Part shown: positions 35,795 through 42,792 of the stretch, piece after piece
Layout of the letters: the number at the start of each line of letters is the position of its first letter
How positions within the stretch are numbered: position 1 is the first letter of the stretch
DNA from: Dehalococcoidia bacterium
Lineage (GTDB): Bacteria; Chloroflexota; Dehalococcoidia; Tepidiformales; Tepidiformaceae
DNA length: 45,887 bases
Direction of reading: 5' to 3'
Assembly: GCA_022827945.1 (NCBI GenBank)
Contig: JAJEIT010000011.1
Span: 1 to 45,887, forward strand
Notes under the pieces: generated by a model
Seen by the model: only the letters and a program-made list of their open reading frames with translations
Told to the model about the DNA's origin: nothing
Databases searched by the model: none
Position numbers and translations under genes: made by a program

Positions 35795-35826
35795 CGCGGC
35801 AATGAACGTCGCCAGCCGAAGGTCGC

Positions 35827-36285
35827 ATGCCGCCCGATAAGCCCGAGCGCCCCCGCGACGAACTCGGGCGCCCCCTCCCCGCGGGCTCGCCCAACCGCCT
35901 CGCCGTCGACAACCTCGATGGGCTCTCCGCCGCTGAGGCCAATGCGCTCGCGCTCGCGCATTTCGATGCGGGCCGCTACTTCCTCGCCCACGAGGCCTGG
36001 GAGGCGGCCTGGCTTGAGAGCAAGGGCACCGCATGCGAGGCCCTGTTCAAGGGACTCGCCCAGCTCGGAGCGGGCTACACCCACGCTGCTCGCGGAAACG
36101 CTCATGGCATGCGCGTCCTCCTGGAGCGGGCCCTCGACGCCATCCGTGTGGCGCCTGGCCCCGCCTGGGGCATCGACCTTCCTGCTCTTGGTTCACTCGT
36201 CGAACGTGACCTCGATCGCGTGCGGGACCTCGCGACGGGCGCACCGCTGCCGCCGTCTGCGCCCTGGCCGCTACCCCGAGCCTGA
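35827..36285 (+). CDS. DUF309 domain-containing protein
   Basis: 152 residues. The domain core is clear: LAHFDAGRYFLAHEAWEAAWLESKG followed by LFKGLAQLGAGYTHAARGN and LLERAL, the helical DUF309 pattern with its conserved HExWE-like segment (HEAWEAAW). The flanks are proline-rich and probably disordered. The function of the family is unknown. It is divergent from the hemolysin III gene across a 100-bp gap and overlaps the convergent MFS gene by 15 bp. ATG 35827 may be translated by coupling to a 12-codon leader ORF that starts at 35802. Confidence 0.87.
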   Translation: MPPDKPERPRDELGRPLPAGSPNRLAVDNLDGLSAAEANALALAHFDAGRYFLAHEAWEAAWLESKGTACEALFKGLAQLGAGYTHAARGNAHGMRVLLERALDAIRVAPGPAWGIDLPALGSLVERDLDRVRDLATGAPLPPSAPWPLPRA

Positions 36286-37596
36286 CTCAGCCTGGGCCGC
36301 CACGGGCGGATCCGGGTGGGACGGCATCCGCCGAAGCCCTGGATTTGTCAGCAGGAAAAACGCCCCCACTGCCACGCTCGCCACCCCGCAGAGCGAGAAC
36401 CAGTTCCCCGCCCCGAGCCATGCCGCCCCGAGCCCTCCCAGCAGACCCCCCACCGGCGTACCTCCCAGCATGATGAGCGTGAAGATCGCCATCACCCGCC
36501 CCATCACCGGTTGCGGGGTGTACGACTGGATCAGCGTCAGGTTCAGGTTCGTAAAGACTCCCGCGCTCAGGCCCGTCAGCGCGAGCAGGAGCGCCGTCAG
36601 CAGGTAGCTGTGGGAGAACCCGATGACGATCGCGAAGGTGCTGCTTGTCATCAGCGCGCAGATGAACCACCCTCCCGCGTTCCGCAATCCCCGGATCGAG
36701 GCCAGGGCGAGCGAGCTGCACGTCAGCCCGATGCCGAGATAGGCGAACAGCCAGCTCGCCGCCGGGCCGTCCGCGTCGAGCTGCAGCTGCGCCACCCTTG
36801 GCAGCAGCGTCACCCACGGCCCGTTGATAACGAGCGAGGTCACCAGCAGCAGGACGAAGAGCGAGCGGATGTTGTCGTTGCTCACGATGAAGCGGAACCC
36901 GTCGACGACGTCGGCGGCCATCACGCGCAGCCCCGAGCCGGCCGCCGCCACCGGGTCGAGCGCCCGCGCGGGGATGCCAAGCGGAAGGATGAAGATCAGC
37001 CCCGCGCCCATCAGGATGGCCTGCAGCGCGAAGTTCCCCTCCAATCCCGCGACCGCGATGGCGGCTCCGCCGAGCGCCGGCCCCACCATCTGCGAGACCG
37101 TCTGCCCCGCGCTGTTGAGCGTGATCGCGTTCATCAGCCGGTGAGGGGGCACCACCGCCGGGATGAGCGCCTGCCGCACCGGCTGGCCCACCGCCACCCC
37201 CGTCCCCACGAACAGCGCCATCCCCAGCGCGACCCGCAGGGTCATGAGGTCGACCCAGATCAGGACCGCCGCCAGCGCCGCCCCGACCAGCACGATCACC
37301 TGGCTCACGACGAGCAGCATCCGCCGGTTCCAGCGATCGGCCAGCACGCCCGCCGGAAGCGAGAAGAAGAAGACCGGGATGCCCAGCGCGAAGGCGGAAA
37401 GCCCCAGGTAGAAGTCCCCCGCCTGCAGCGTGTCGATCACGAGCCAGGCGAATGCGAAACGCTCGATGCCCTGCACCAGCGCGTAGCTGAAGTTGTTGGC
37501 CCAGAGCAGCCGGTAGTCCCGCAGTTCGAAGGCCGCGAACGTCTGGAGGCTGATCCGGCCCCCTCTCCCGGTCCGCTGCTCGCCCTCTATGGCCAC
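36271..37596 (-). CDS. MFS transporter (EntS/MFS_3-like), second of a tandem pair
   Basis: 441 residues with about 12 membrane helices. Motif A is LADRWNRRMLL in the loop between helices 2 and 3, and the QPVRQALIPAVVP block marks the MFS_3 group of drug or siderophore exporters. A clear paralogue of the gene just upstream: SLQTFAAF, NNFSYALVQGI, VGQPVRQALIPAVVP, NLNLTLIQS, MGRVMAI and the ending PGLRRMPSHP are shared. I chose GTG 37596 (V-A-I-E-G-E-Q) with GGAGGGG about 5 nt upstream. The gap to the upstream paralogue is 29 bp. The substrate is unknown. Confidence 0.92.
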   Translation of the reverse strand: MAIEGEQRTGRGGRISLQTFAAFELRDYRLLWANNFSYALVQGIERFAFAWLVIDTLQAGDFYLGLSAFALGIPVFFFSLPAGVLADRWNRRMLLVVSQVIVLVGAALAAVLIWVDLMTLRVALGMALFVGTGVAVGQPVRQALIPAVVPPHRLMNAITLNSAGQTVSQMVGPALGGAAIAVAGLEGNFALQAILMGAGLIFILPLGIPARALDPVAAAGSGLRVMAADVVDGFRFIVSNDNIRSLFVLLLVTSLVINGPWVTLLPRVAQLQLDADGPAASWLFAYLGIGLTCSSLALASIRGLRNAGGWFICALMTSSTFAIVIGFSHSYLLTALLLALTGLSAGVFTNLNLTLIQSYTPQPVMGRVMAIFTLIMLGGTPVGGLLGGLGAAWLGAGNWFSLCGVASVAVGAFFLLTNPGLRRMPSHPDPPVAAQAESGSG

Positions 37597-37625
37597 CGGA
37601 ACCCCTCCGCTGCCGCGGCCCGATG

Positions 37626-38999
37626 CTACCCCGATCCGGCGTCCGCCGACGCGGCGGCGGGGGTCTCCGGGTGCGAGGGCATTCGCCGCAGTCCCGGTTG
37701 CGTGATCAGGAACACCAGCGCCACCGCCGCGATCGCCCCGCCACAGAGCGCAAACCAGCCGCCCGCCGTGATCCACTCGGCGCCGACCCCCGCCAGCAAC
37801 CCGCCGAACGGCGAACCCCCCTGCAGCATCAGCGTGTAGATCGCCATCACCCGCCCCATCACGTCGCCCGGCGTATGCGACTGGATCAGGGTCAGGTTCA
37901 GGTTCATGAAGAACCCGGCGTTGAAGCCGCTGAGGACCATGAACAAGACGGTCAGCGGATAACTGTCCGAGAGCCCGATGCCGACCGCCAGGCTCCCTCC
38001 GATGACGAGCGTGGAGCTGAACCAGCCGCCCGCGTTCGCGATGCGTGGAATCGAGGCGAGGATGAGCGAACTGACGATCGTGCCCACGCCCATGAACGCG
38101 AAGAGCATGCTCGTCCAGAAGGCGCCCTGTCCGAGCTGCTCCTGCCCGATGCGCGGGAGCAGGGTCTGCCACGGACCCATGATCACGAGCGCCGAGAGCA
38201 ACAGCAGGATGAAGAGCACCCGGATCTGGGCGTTCTTGAAGACGATGAAGCGGAATCCCTCAAAGATGTCGTGCAGCATCACGCGCAGGGGGGAGCGGCT
38301 CGCAACTGCTACCTCGACGGGCGCAGCGGCTGGCGGCCGGCTCGGGATCCGCAGCGGAATGATGAAGAGCACGCCCGCCCCGACGAGGATCGCCTGCAGC
38401 CCGAAGCTTCCTCCGATTCCCCAGAGCGCGATCGCGGCCCCCCCGAGCGCGGGCCCCGCTATCTGCGAGACGTTCTGCCCGAGGCTGTTCAGCGTGATCG
38501 CGTTCATGAGCCGTTCGGAAGGAACGACGGCGGGAATAAGCGCCTGCCGGACGGGCTGCCCCACCGCGATGCCCACGCCTGCGAAGAGGGCCATCACCAT
38601 CGCCCACGCCACCGTCATCACGCCCATCCAGATAAGAACGGCCGTCAACAGGGAGGCGGCCAGCACCACGAACTGGCTGACGAACATCAGCATCCGCCTG
38701 TCCCAGCGGTCGGAAAGCACGCCGACGGGAAGCGCGAGGAAGAGCACCGGCACGCCCAGCGCGAAGCTCACCGCCCCCAGGAAGAAGTCCCGTGCCAGCA
38801 GCGCTTCGATCAGCAGCCACGGGAAGGCAAAGCGCAGGATCCCCTGCACCAGCGCATAGCTGAAGTTGTTCAGCCACAGCAGCCGGAAATCACGCAGCTG
38901 GAAGGCCGCAAACGTCTGCAGGCTGAGGCCTCCCCCAGCCGGCCGTGCGGAACGAGTCCGCGCGCCGCGCCCAGTCACTCGTGCCAATCCCCCACCCAC
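37626..38999 (-). CDS. MFS transporter (EntS/MFS_3-like), first of a tandem pair
   Basis: 457 residues from GTG 38999. Hydrophobicity indicates 12 helices. Motif A is LSDRWDRRMLM. It shares long blocks with the downstream paralogue throughout, so the pair arose by tandem duplication. The start is uncertain: GTG 38978, preceded by GGGGGA, is an alternative that removes seven residues; the conserved part begins at LSLQTFAAF. A TACGTT box 35 nt before GTG 38999 could be its -10. It diverges from a CoA-transferase gene across 112 bp, so an acid or CoA-ester-related substrate is conceivable, without direct evidence. Confidence 0.9.
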   Translation of the reverse strand: MGGGLARVTGRGARTRSARPAGGGLSLQTFAAFQLRDFRLLWLNNFSYALVQGILRFAFPWLLIEALLARDFFLGAVSFALGVPVLFLALPVGVLSDRWDRRMLMFVSQFVVLAASLLTAVLIWMGVMTVAWAMVMALFAGVGIAVGQPVRQALIPAVVPSERLMNAITLNSLGQNVSQIAGPALGGAAIALWGIGGSFGLQAILVGAGVLFIIPLRIPSRPPAAAPVEVAVASRSPLRVMLHDIFEGFRFIVFKNAQIRVLFILLLLSALVIMGPWQTLLPRIGQEQLGQGAFWTSMLFAFMGVGTIVSSLILASIPRIANAGGWFSSTLVIGGSLAVGIGLSDSYPLTVLFMVLSGFNAGFFMNLNLTLIQSHTPGDVMGRVMAIYTLMLQGGSPFGGLLAGVGAEWITAGGWFALCGGAIAAVALVFLITQPGLRRMPSHPETPAAASADAGSG

Positions 39000-39085
39000 G
39001 CGAGCGCGGCTCTTCTGACGCTCTCGCGAACGTCAACGTACGCGCCGCGCCCGTGCCGGGCAAACCGCGCCGCCCCTCGAGCGCG

Positions 39086-39091
39086 TACCAT
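39086..39091 (+). promoter_or_regulatory. -10 box (TACCAT) for the second CoA-transferase pair
   Basis: TACCAT ends 20 nt before ATG 39112, giving a leader of about 13 nt. The same hexamer precedes plsY. No clear -35 or ribosome site. Confidence 0.38.
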
Positions 39092-39111
39092 TCCCCAGCC
39101 CGGTAACGACC

Positions 39112-40344
39112 ATGACTACGCCAGCCGACCCCTCCGCTGCACCCCTCCCCCTTGAGGGCATTCGTGTCTGCGACTTCTCCTGGATCGTCGCCGGACCCCA
39201 GTCCACCCGCATCCTCGCCGACCTCGGCGCCGAGGTGATTAAGGTCGAGAACGAGGACCATCTCGACACGGTTCGCCTCCAGCCCGGTCAGCCCGGCCCC
39301 AACCGCCGCGGCATGCACAACAACTTCAACCGCAACAAGCTCAGCATCACCGCCAACCTTGGCCACCCCGGCGGACGGGAGCTCGTCGAGCGCCTCATCA
39401 GCGTTTCCGACCTCGTCGTCGAGAACTTCAGCCCCGGCGCCTTCGCCCGCATGGGCTTCCCCTACGAGCGCCTCCGTGAGCTCCGTCCCGACATCGTCTA
39501 CCTCTCCGTGTCCGGCTACGGGCACGCCGGTCGCGATACCACCTACGTCACCTGGGGACCCACTGCCCAGGCCGTCTCCGGTTGCACCGCCGTCTCCGGC
39601 CTCCCCGATCAGCCCCCCGCCGGCTGGGGCTTCTCCTACCTCGACCACACCGCCGGCTACTACGCCGCCGTCGCCGCCCTCATGGCGCTCTACCACCGCT
39701 CCCAGACCGGCGAGGGTCAGCACGTCGACCTCTCGCAGGTCGAGACCGGGATGCTGATCCAGGGCCTCCACATGCTCGACTTCCAGGTCAACGGACGCCC
39801 ATCCGAGCGTATCGGCAACCGCTCTCGCTTCCCCGCCCTCGCGCCCCACGGCATCTATCCCTGCGCCGGAGACGACCGTTGGATCGCGATCGCCGTCGAG
39901 GACGACGCCTCCTGGCGCGCCCTCTGCGCCGAGCTCGGCCTCCCCGCCCTCGCCGCCGACGAACGCTTCGCCACCAACGAAGCCCGCGTCGCCAACCAGG
40001 ACATCCTCGACGCCGCCATCGCCTCCTGCACGCCCGAGCGGGAGCCGCACGAGCTCATGGAGGCGCTCCAGGGCCGCGGCGTCCCCGCCGGCGTGGTCCA
40101 GACGATGGAGGACCGGATGGAGCGCGATCCCCAGCTCGCGGACCGCGGCTTCTACCCCGTCGCCTCTCACCCGGAGCTGGGCGACCACCGCTTCGAGGGC
40201 CTCCCCATGCGCTTCTCCGGGGCCCGCTGGCGCCTCGACCGGGGAGCGCCGCTCCTCGGCGAGCACACCCGCGAGGTAGCGACGAGAATCCTGGGCTACG
40301 GCGAGGCCGAGTACGAGAAGCTCGTCGCCGAGGGGGCCGTCTGA
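39112..40344 (+). CDS. Class III CoA-transferase (CaiB/BaiF family), Glu variant
   Basis: 410 residues. Family features: LEGIRVCDFSWIVAGPQST, LADLGAEVIKVENEDHLD, FNRNKLSITANL, VVENFSPGAF, and GIYPCAGDDRWIAIAV. In GEGQHVDLSQVETGM the catalytic Asp position is Glu211. The rest of the fold appears complete, ending with the APLLGEHTREV segment typical of the family. It is coupled to the next transferase by a TGATG overlap (40342-40346), the same arrangement as the pair at 28774-31325. Substrate unknown; formyl-, succinyl- or acyl-CoA exchange are all possible in this family. Confidence 0.94.
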   Translation: MTTPADPSAAPLPLEGIRVCDFSWIVAGPQSTRILADLGAEVIKVENEDHLDTVRLQPGQPGPNRRGMHNNFNRNKLSITANLGHPGGRELVERLISVSDLVVENFSPGAFARMGFPYERLRELRPDIVYLSVSGYGHAGRDTTYVTWGPTAQAVSGCTAVSGLPDQPPAGWGFSYLDHTAGYYAAVAALMALYHRSQTGEGQHVDLSQVETGMLIQGLHMLDFQVNGRPSERIGNRSRFPALAPHGIYPCAGDDRWIAIAVEDDASWRALCAELGLPALAADERFATNEARVANQDILDAAIASCTPEREPHELMEALQGRGVPAGVVQTMEDRMERDPQLADRGFYPVASHPELGDHRFEGLPMRFSGARWRLDRGAPLLGEHTREVATRILGYGEAEYEKLVAEGAV

Positions 40345-41549
40345 TGCCCGGCCCCCTCACCGGCCTCACTGCCCTCGAAATCGGCGACCGCGGGGAGGTC
40401 GCCGGCAAGCTCCTCGCCGATGCCGGCGTCGAGGTGATCCGGGTCGAACCCCCCGAGGGCGCCCGTACCCGTCACACCGGTCCCTTCGTCGACGACCGCC
40501 CCGACCCGGATGCCAGCCTCCACTTCGCCTACCTCAACACGAACAAGCGTGGTGTCACCCTCAACCTCGCGGAGCCCGAGGACGCTGCCCGCTGGCGCGC
40601 CCTCGTTGCCCGTGCCGACCTCGTCGTTGACAGCACCGACCCGGGCACCCTCGATGCGCTCGGTCTCGGCCACGAGGCGCTCGCAGGCGATTCGCCCGGT
40701 CTCGTGTGGTGCGCGATCACGCCCTTTGGCCTGACCGGTCCCCGCCGCGACTGGATCACGACCGACCTCGTCAGCATGGCCCTCGGCGGTCCGCCCATGA
40801 GCACCGGCTACAGCGACCACGAGCTGCCCCCTATCCGCGCCGACGGCGAGCACTCCTTCTGGATGGCGGGCGAGTACGCCGTCGCCGGCATCGTCGCCGC
40901 TCTCATCCAGCGCTCGCTCACGGGCCGGGGCCAGCTCATCGATGTCTCTATCCACGAGGCCGTCGCCTGCACCACCGAGGGCGCCTTCGAGAGCTGGGAG
41001 TACCGGGGCCGCATCAACCAGCGCCAGACCGGCCGCCACTCCGCCCCCGATCCCACCCCTCCCTCGCAGTTCCTCAGCGGCGATGGCCACTACATGCAGA
41101 TCCTGGGCGGAGGCGTTCCCCGCCGGAAGCACCTCTACCCCCTCCTCCTCGAGTGGCTCGACGAGCACGATGCCGCCCAGGACCTCCACGACCCTGTGTA
41201 CAGTCGCGCTCTCTACGACGGGGAGGGCGATGCCGCCGCGGCCAACCGCCACGTCGGCGAGGTCATCCGGGACTTCGTCGCCACTCAGCCCGCCGAGGAG
41301 CTGTACCGGCGCGGGCAGTCCATGCATCTCCCCTGGGGCATCGTGCGCTGGCCCGAGGAGAACCTCGACGACCCCCACTGGGCCGACCGCGGCTTCTTCG
41401 TCGAGGGACCCGTCCCCGGCTCCCCCGATCCCGCCCGCTACCCCCGCGCCGGCTACCGCTTCACCGCCACGCCCGTCGAGTTCCGCCGCCCCGCTCCCCG
41501 CCTCGGCGAACACAACGCCGAGGTCTTCGGCGAGCTCGAGACCGGTTAG
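40344..41549 (+). CDS. Class III CoA-transferase (CaiB/BaiF family), divergent Glu variant
   Basis: 401 residues. The start LTGLTALEIGDRGEVAGKL differs from the usual xDLTxxxAGP: the AGP motif is replaced by GEVAGK. ADAGVEVIRVEPPEGA, LNTNKRGVTLNL and APRLGEHNAEVFGEL are standard. Position 205 is Glu in GRGQLIDVSIHEAV. Loss of the usual N-terminal motif and the Asp suggests specialised or reduced transferase activity, perhaps as the partner of the preceding protein. I chose ATG 40344 because it overlaps the upstream stop; the longer open frame upstream is only a shadow. Confidence 0.92.
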   Translation: MPGPLTGLTALEIGDRGEVAGKLLADAGVEVIRVEPPEGARTRHTGPFVDDRPDPDASLHFAYLNTNKRGVTLNLAEPEDAARWRALVARADLVVDSTDPGTLDALGLGHEALAGDSPGLVWCAITPFGLTGPRRDWITTDLVSMALGGPPMSTGYSDHELPPIRADGEHSFWMAGEYAVAGIVAALIQRSLTGRGQLIDVSIHEAVACTTEGAFESWEYRGRINQRQTGRHSAPDPTPPSQFLSGDGHYMQILGGGVPRRKHLYPLLLEWLDEHDAAQDLHDPVYSRALYDGEGDAAAANRHVGEVIRDFVATQPAEELYRRGQSMHLPWGIVRWPEENLDDPHWADRGFFVEGPVPGSPDPARYPRAGYRFTATPVEFRRPAPRLGEHNAEVFGELETG

Positions 41550-41561
41550 ACCCGCGGCCGG

Positions 41562-41990
41562 CTACTCCGCCCGCTTCAGCTGCGTCCGCGCCAGAAACGC
41601 CTCGAACTCCGCCCGGTTGTCGCTCTCGATCGCCGCGAGCTGTCCGATGTCGATCAGGTGCGACTCCGTCCGCACCACCAGCGTCCGCAGCAGGTCCGAC
41701 TCCTCGCACGGCGCCTCGTGCTCGACCGCCTCGTACCCCTCGAACGTCCTCGCGGTCGTGGTGACCGCCTCCGGCGGAACGCTGTGAACCCGCTTCCAGC
41801 GGTCGGGCACGTCGTCCGTCTCCGCGGAACCCCGCACGCGTACCGCGAAGGCCGACGCCCCTTCCTTCCGGAAGAGGACGGCGTAGTCGGCCGTCTCTAA
41901 CCGTTCCCAGCCCTCGGCCGTCAGATCCGGGACGCCAAGTTGCCCCCCGTCCCCCAGCCAGATTCGCGGCTGCTCCCCTGTTCCGGTCAT
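41562..41990 (-). CDS. Hypothetical protein, 142 residues
   Basis: No family recognised. The protein looks soluble and acidic, with an alternating strand pattern: PRIWLGDGGQLGVPDL, YAVLFRKEGASAFAVRVRG, then ARTFEGYEAVEHEAPCEESDLLRTLVVRTESHLIDIGQLA and a C-terminal helix. It has one cysteine and no signal peptide or membrane segment. ATG 41990 is supported by AGGAGG 5 nt upstream, one of the best ribosome sites in the window, so it is very probably real. It is divergent from the SDR gene with an overlapping -10 box and ends 12 bp from the convergent CoA-transferase stop. Confidence 0.8.
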   Translation of the reverse strand: MTGTGEQPRIWLGDGGQLGVPDLTAEGWERLETADYAVLFRKEGASAFAVRVRGSAETDDVPDRWKRVHSVPPEAVTTTARTFEGYEAVEHEAPCEESDLLRTLVVRTESHLIDIGQLAAIESDNRAEFEAFLARTQLKRAE

Positions 41991-42008
41991 GCGGACCTCC
42001 TGGCGCGC

Positions 42009-42015
42009 TAGACTA
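42009..42015. promoter_or_regulatory. Overlapping bidirectional -10 boxes
   Basis: TAGACT (42009-42014, plus) and TAGTCT (42010-42015, minus) share five bases within CTAGACTA. One serves the SDR-CocE unit (GTG 42046) and the other the 142-residue gene (ATG 41990). Both starts then have a GGAGG-type ribosome site downstream. Confidence 0.45.
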
Positions 42016-42045
42016 CCGCCCGCCGAAGACCGGCTGGAGGGCCAT

Positions 42046-42792
42046 GTGGGAAGGCTGGACGGAAAGGTCGCGCTCGTCACGGGCTCTGCGCGCGGACAGG
42101 GCGAAGCCGAGGCCCGGCTCTTCAGCGCCGAGGGCGCCTCCGTCATCGTTGCCGACGTGCGCGTCGACGAGGGCACGAAGGTCGCCGCCGAGATCGCCGA
42201 GTCCGGCGGCTCCGCCGAGTTCGTGCAGCTCGACACGACCCAGGCCGACGGCTGGAAGGAAGCGGTCGCCCACGCCGTCGACCGGTTCGGCAAGCTCGAC
42301 GTCCTTGTGAACAACGCCGCCATCTGGCGTGGTGAGGGGGGCATCGAGGACATCACCCCCGAAAACTGGAACGACCTCTTCGACGTCAACTGCAAGGCGG
42401 GATTCCTCGGCATGCGCGCCGCCATCCCCGAGATGCGTCGCGCCGGCGGCGGCTCCATCATCAACGTCGGCTCTACCCTCGCGATGCACGGCGCGACCAG
42501 CAGCGCCGCCTACTCCGCGGCCAAGGCCGCGCTTGCGCTCATCACCCGCTCCGCCGCCCTCCAGTACGCCGCCGAGAAGATCCGCGTGAACATCATCCAT
42601 CCCGGGTCGATCAACACGCCCATGCTGCGCGAAGGCACTCACGGGCGGCACCTCGATATCGCCAACCGCATCCCCATCGGACGCCTCGGCCAGCCCATCG
42701 ACATCGCCTACGGCGCCCTCTATCTCGCCTCCGACGAGGCCTCCTTCGTCACCGGCATCCAGCTTGTCATCGATGGAGGGACCCAGGCCTGA
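42046..42792 (+). CDS. Short-chain dehydrogenase/reductase (SDR), classical type
   Basis: 248 residues. NAD(P)-binding TGSARGQG at residues 12-19, the NNAA motif at 89-92, and the catalytic Ser143, Tyr156 and Lys160 (YSAAK) are all present. Asp37 at the end of strand 2 (VADVRV) favours NAD over NADP. The C terminus (ASFVTGIQLVIDGGTQA) is standard. I chose GTG 42046 because the classical start GRLDGKVALVTG follows directly and GGAGGG lies 4 nt upstream. ATG 42044 overlaps it in another frame and would give a meaningless product. Its stop overlaps the CocE-like start (TGATG at 42790). Confidence 0.94.
   Translation: MGRLDGKVALVTGSARGQGEAEARLFSAEGASVIVADVRVDEGTKVAAEIAESGGSAEFVQLDTTQADGWKEAVAHAVDRFGKLDVLVNNAAIWRGEGGIEDITPENWNDLFDVNCKAGFLGMRAAIPEMRRAGGGSIINVGSTLAMHGATSSAAYSAAKAALALITRSAALQYAAEKIRVNIIHPGSINTPMLREGTHGRHLDIANRIPIGRLGQPIDIAYGALYLASDEASFVTGIQLVIDGGTQA

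Noticed and set aside
42044..42310. 88-codon frame starting at ATG 42044
   Set aside because: It is out of frame with the SDR Rossmann motif, which begins directly after GTG 42046; the product has only Ser/Pro/Arg-rich shadow composition.
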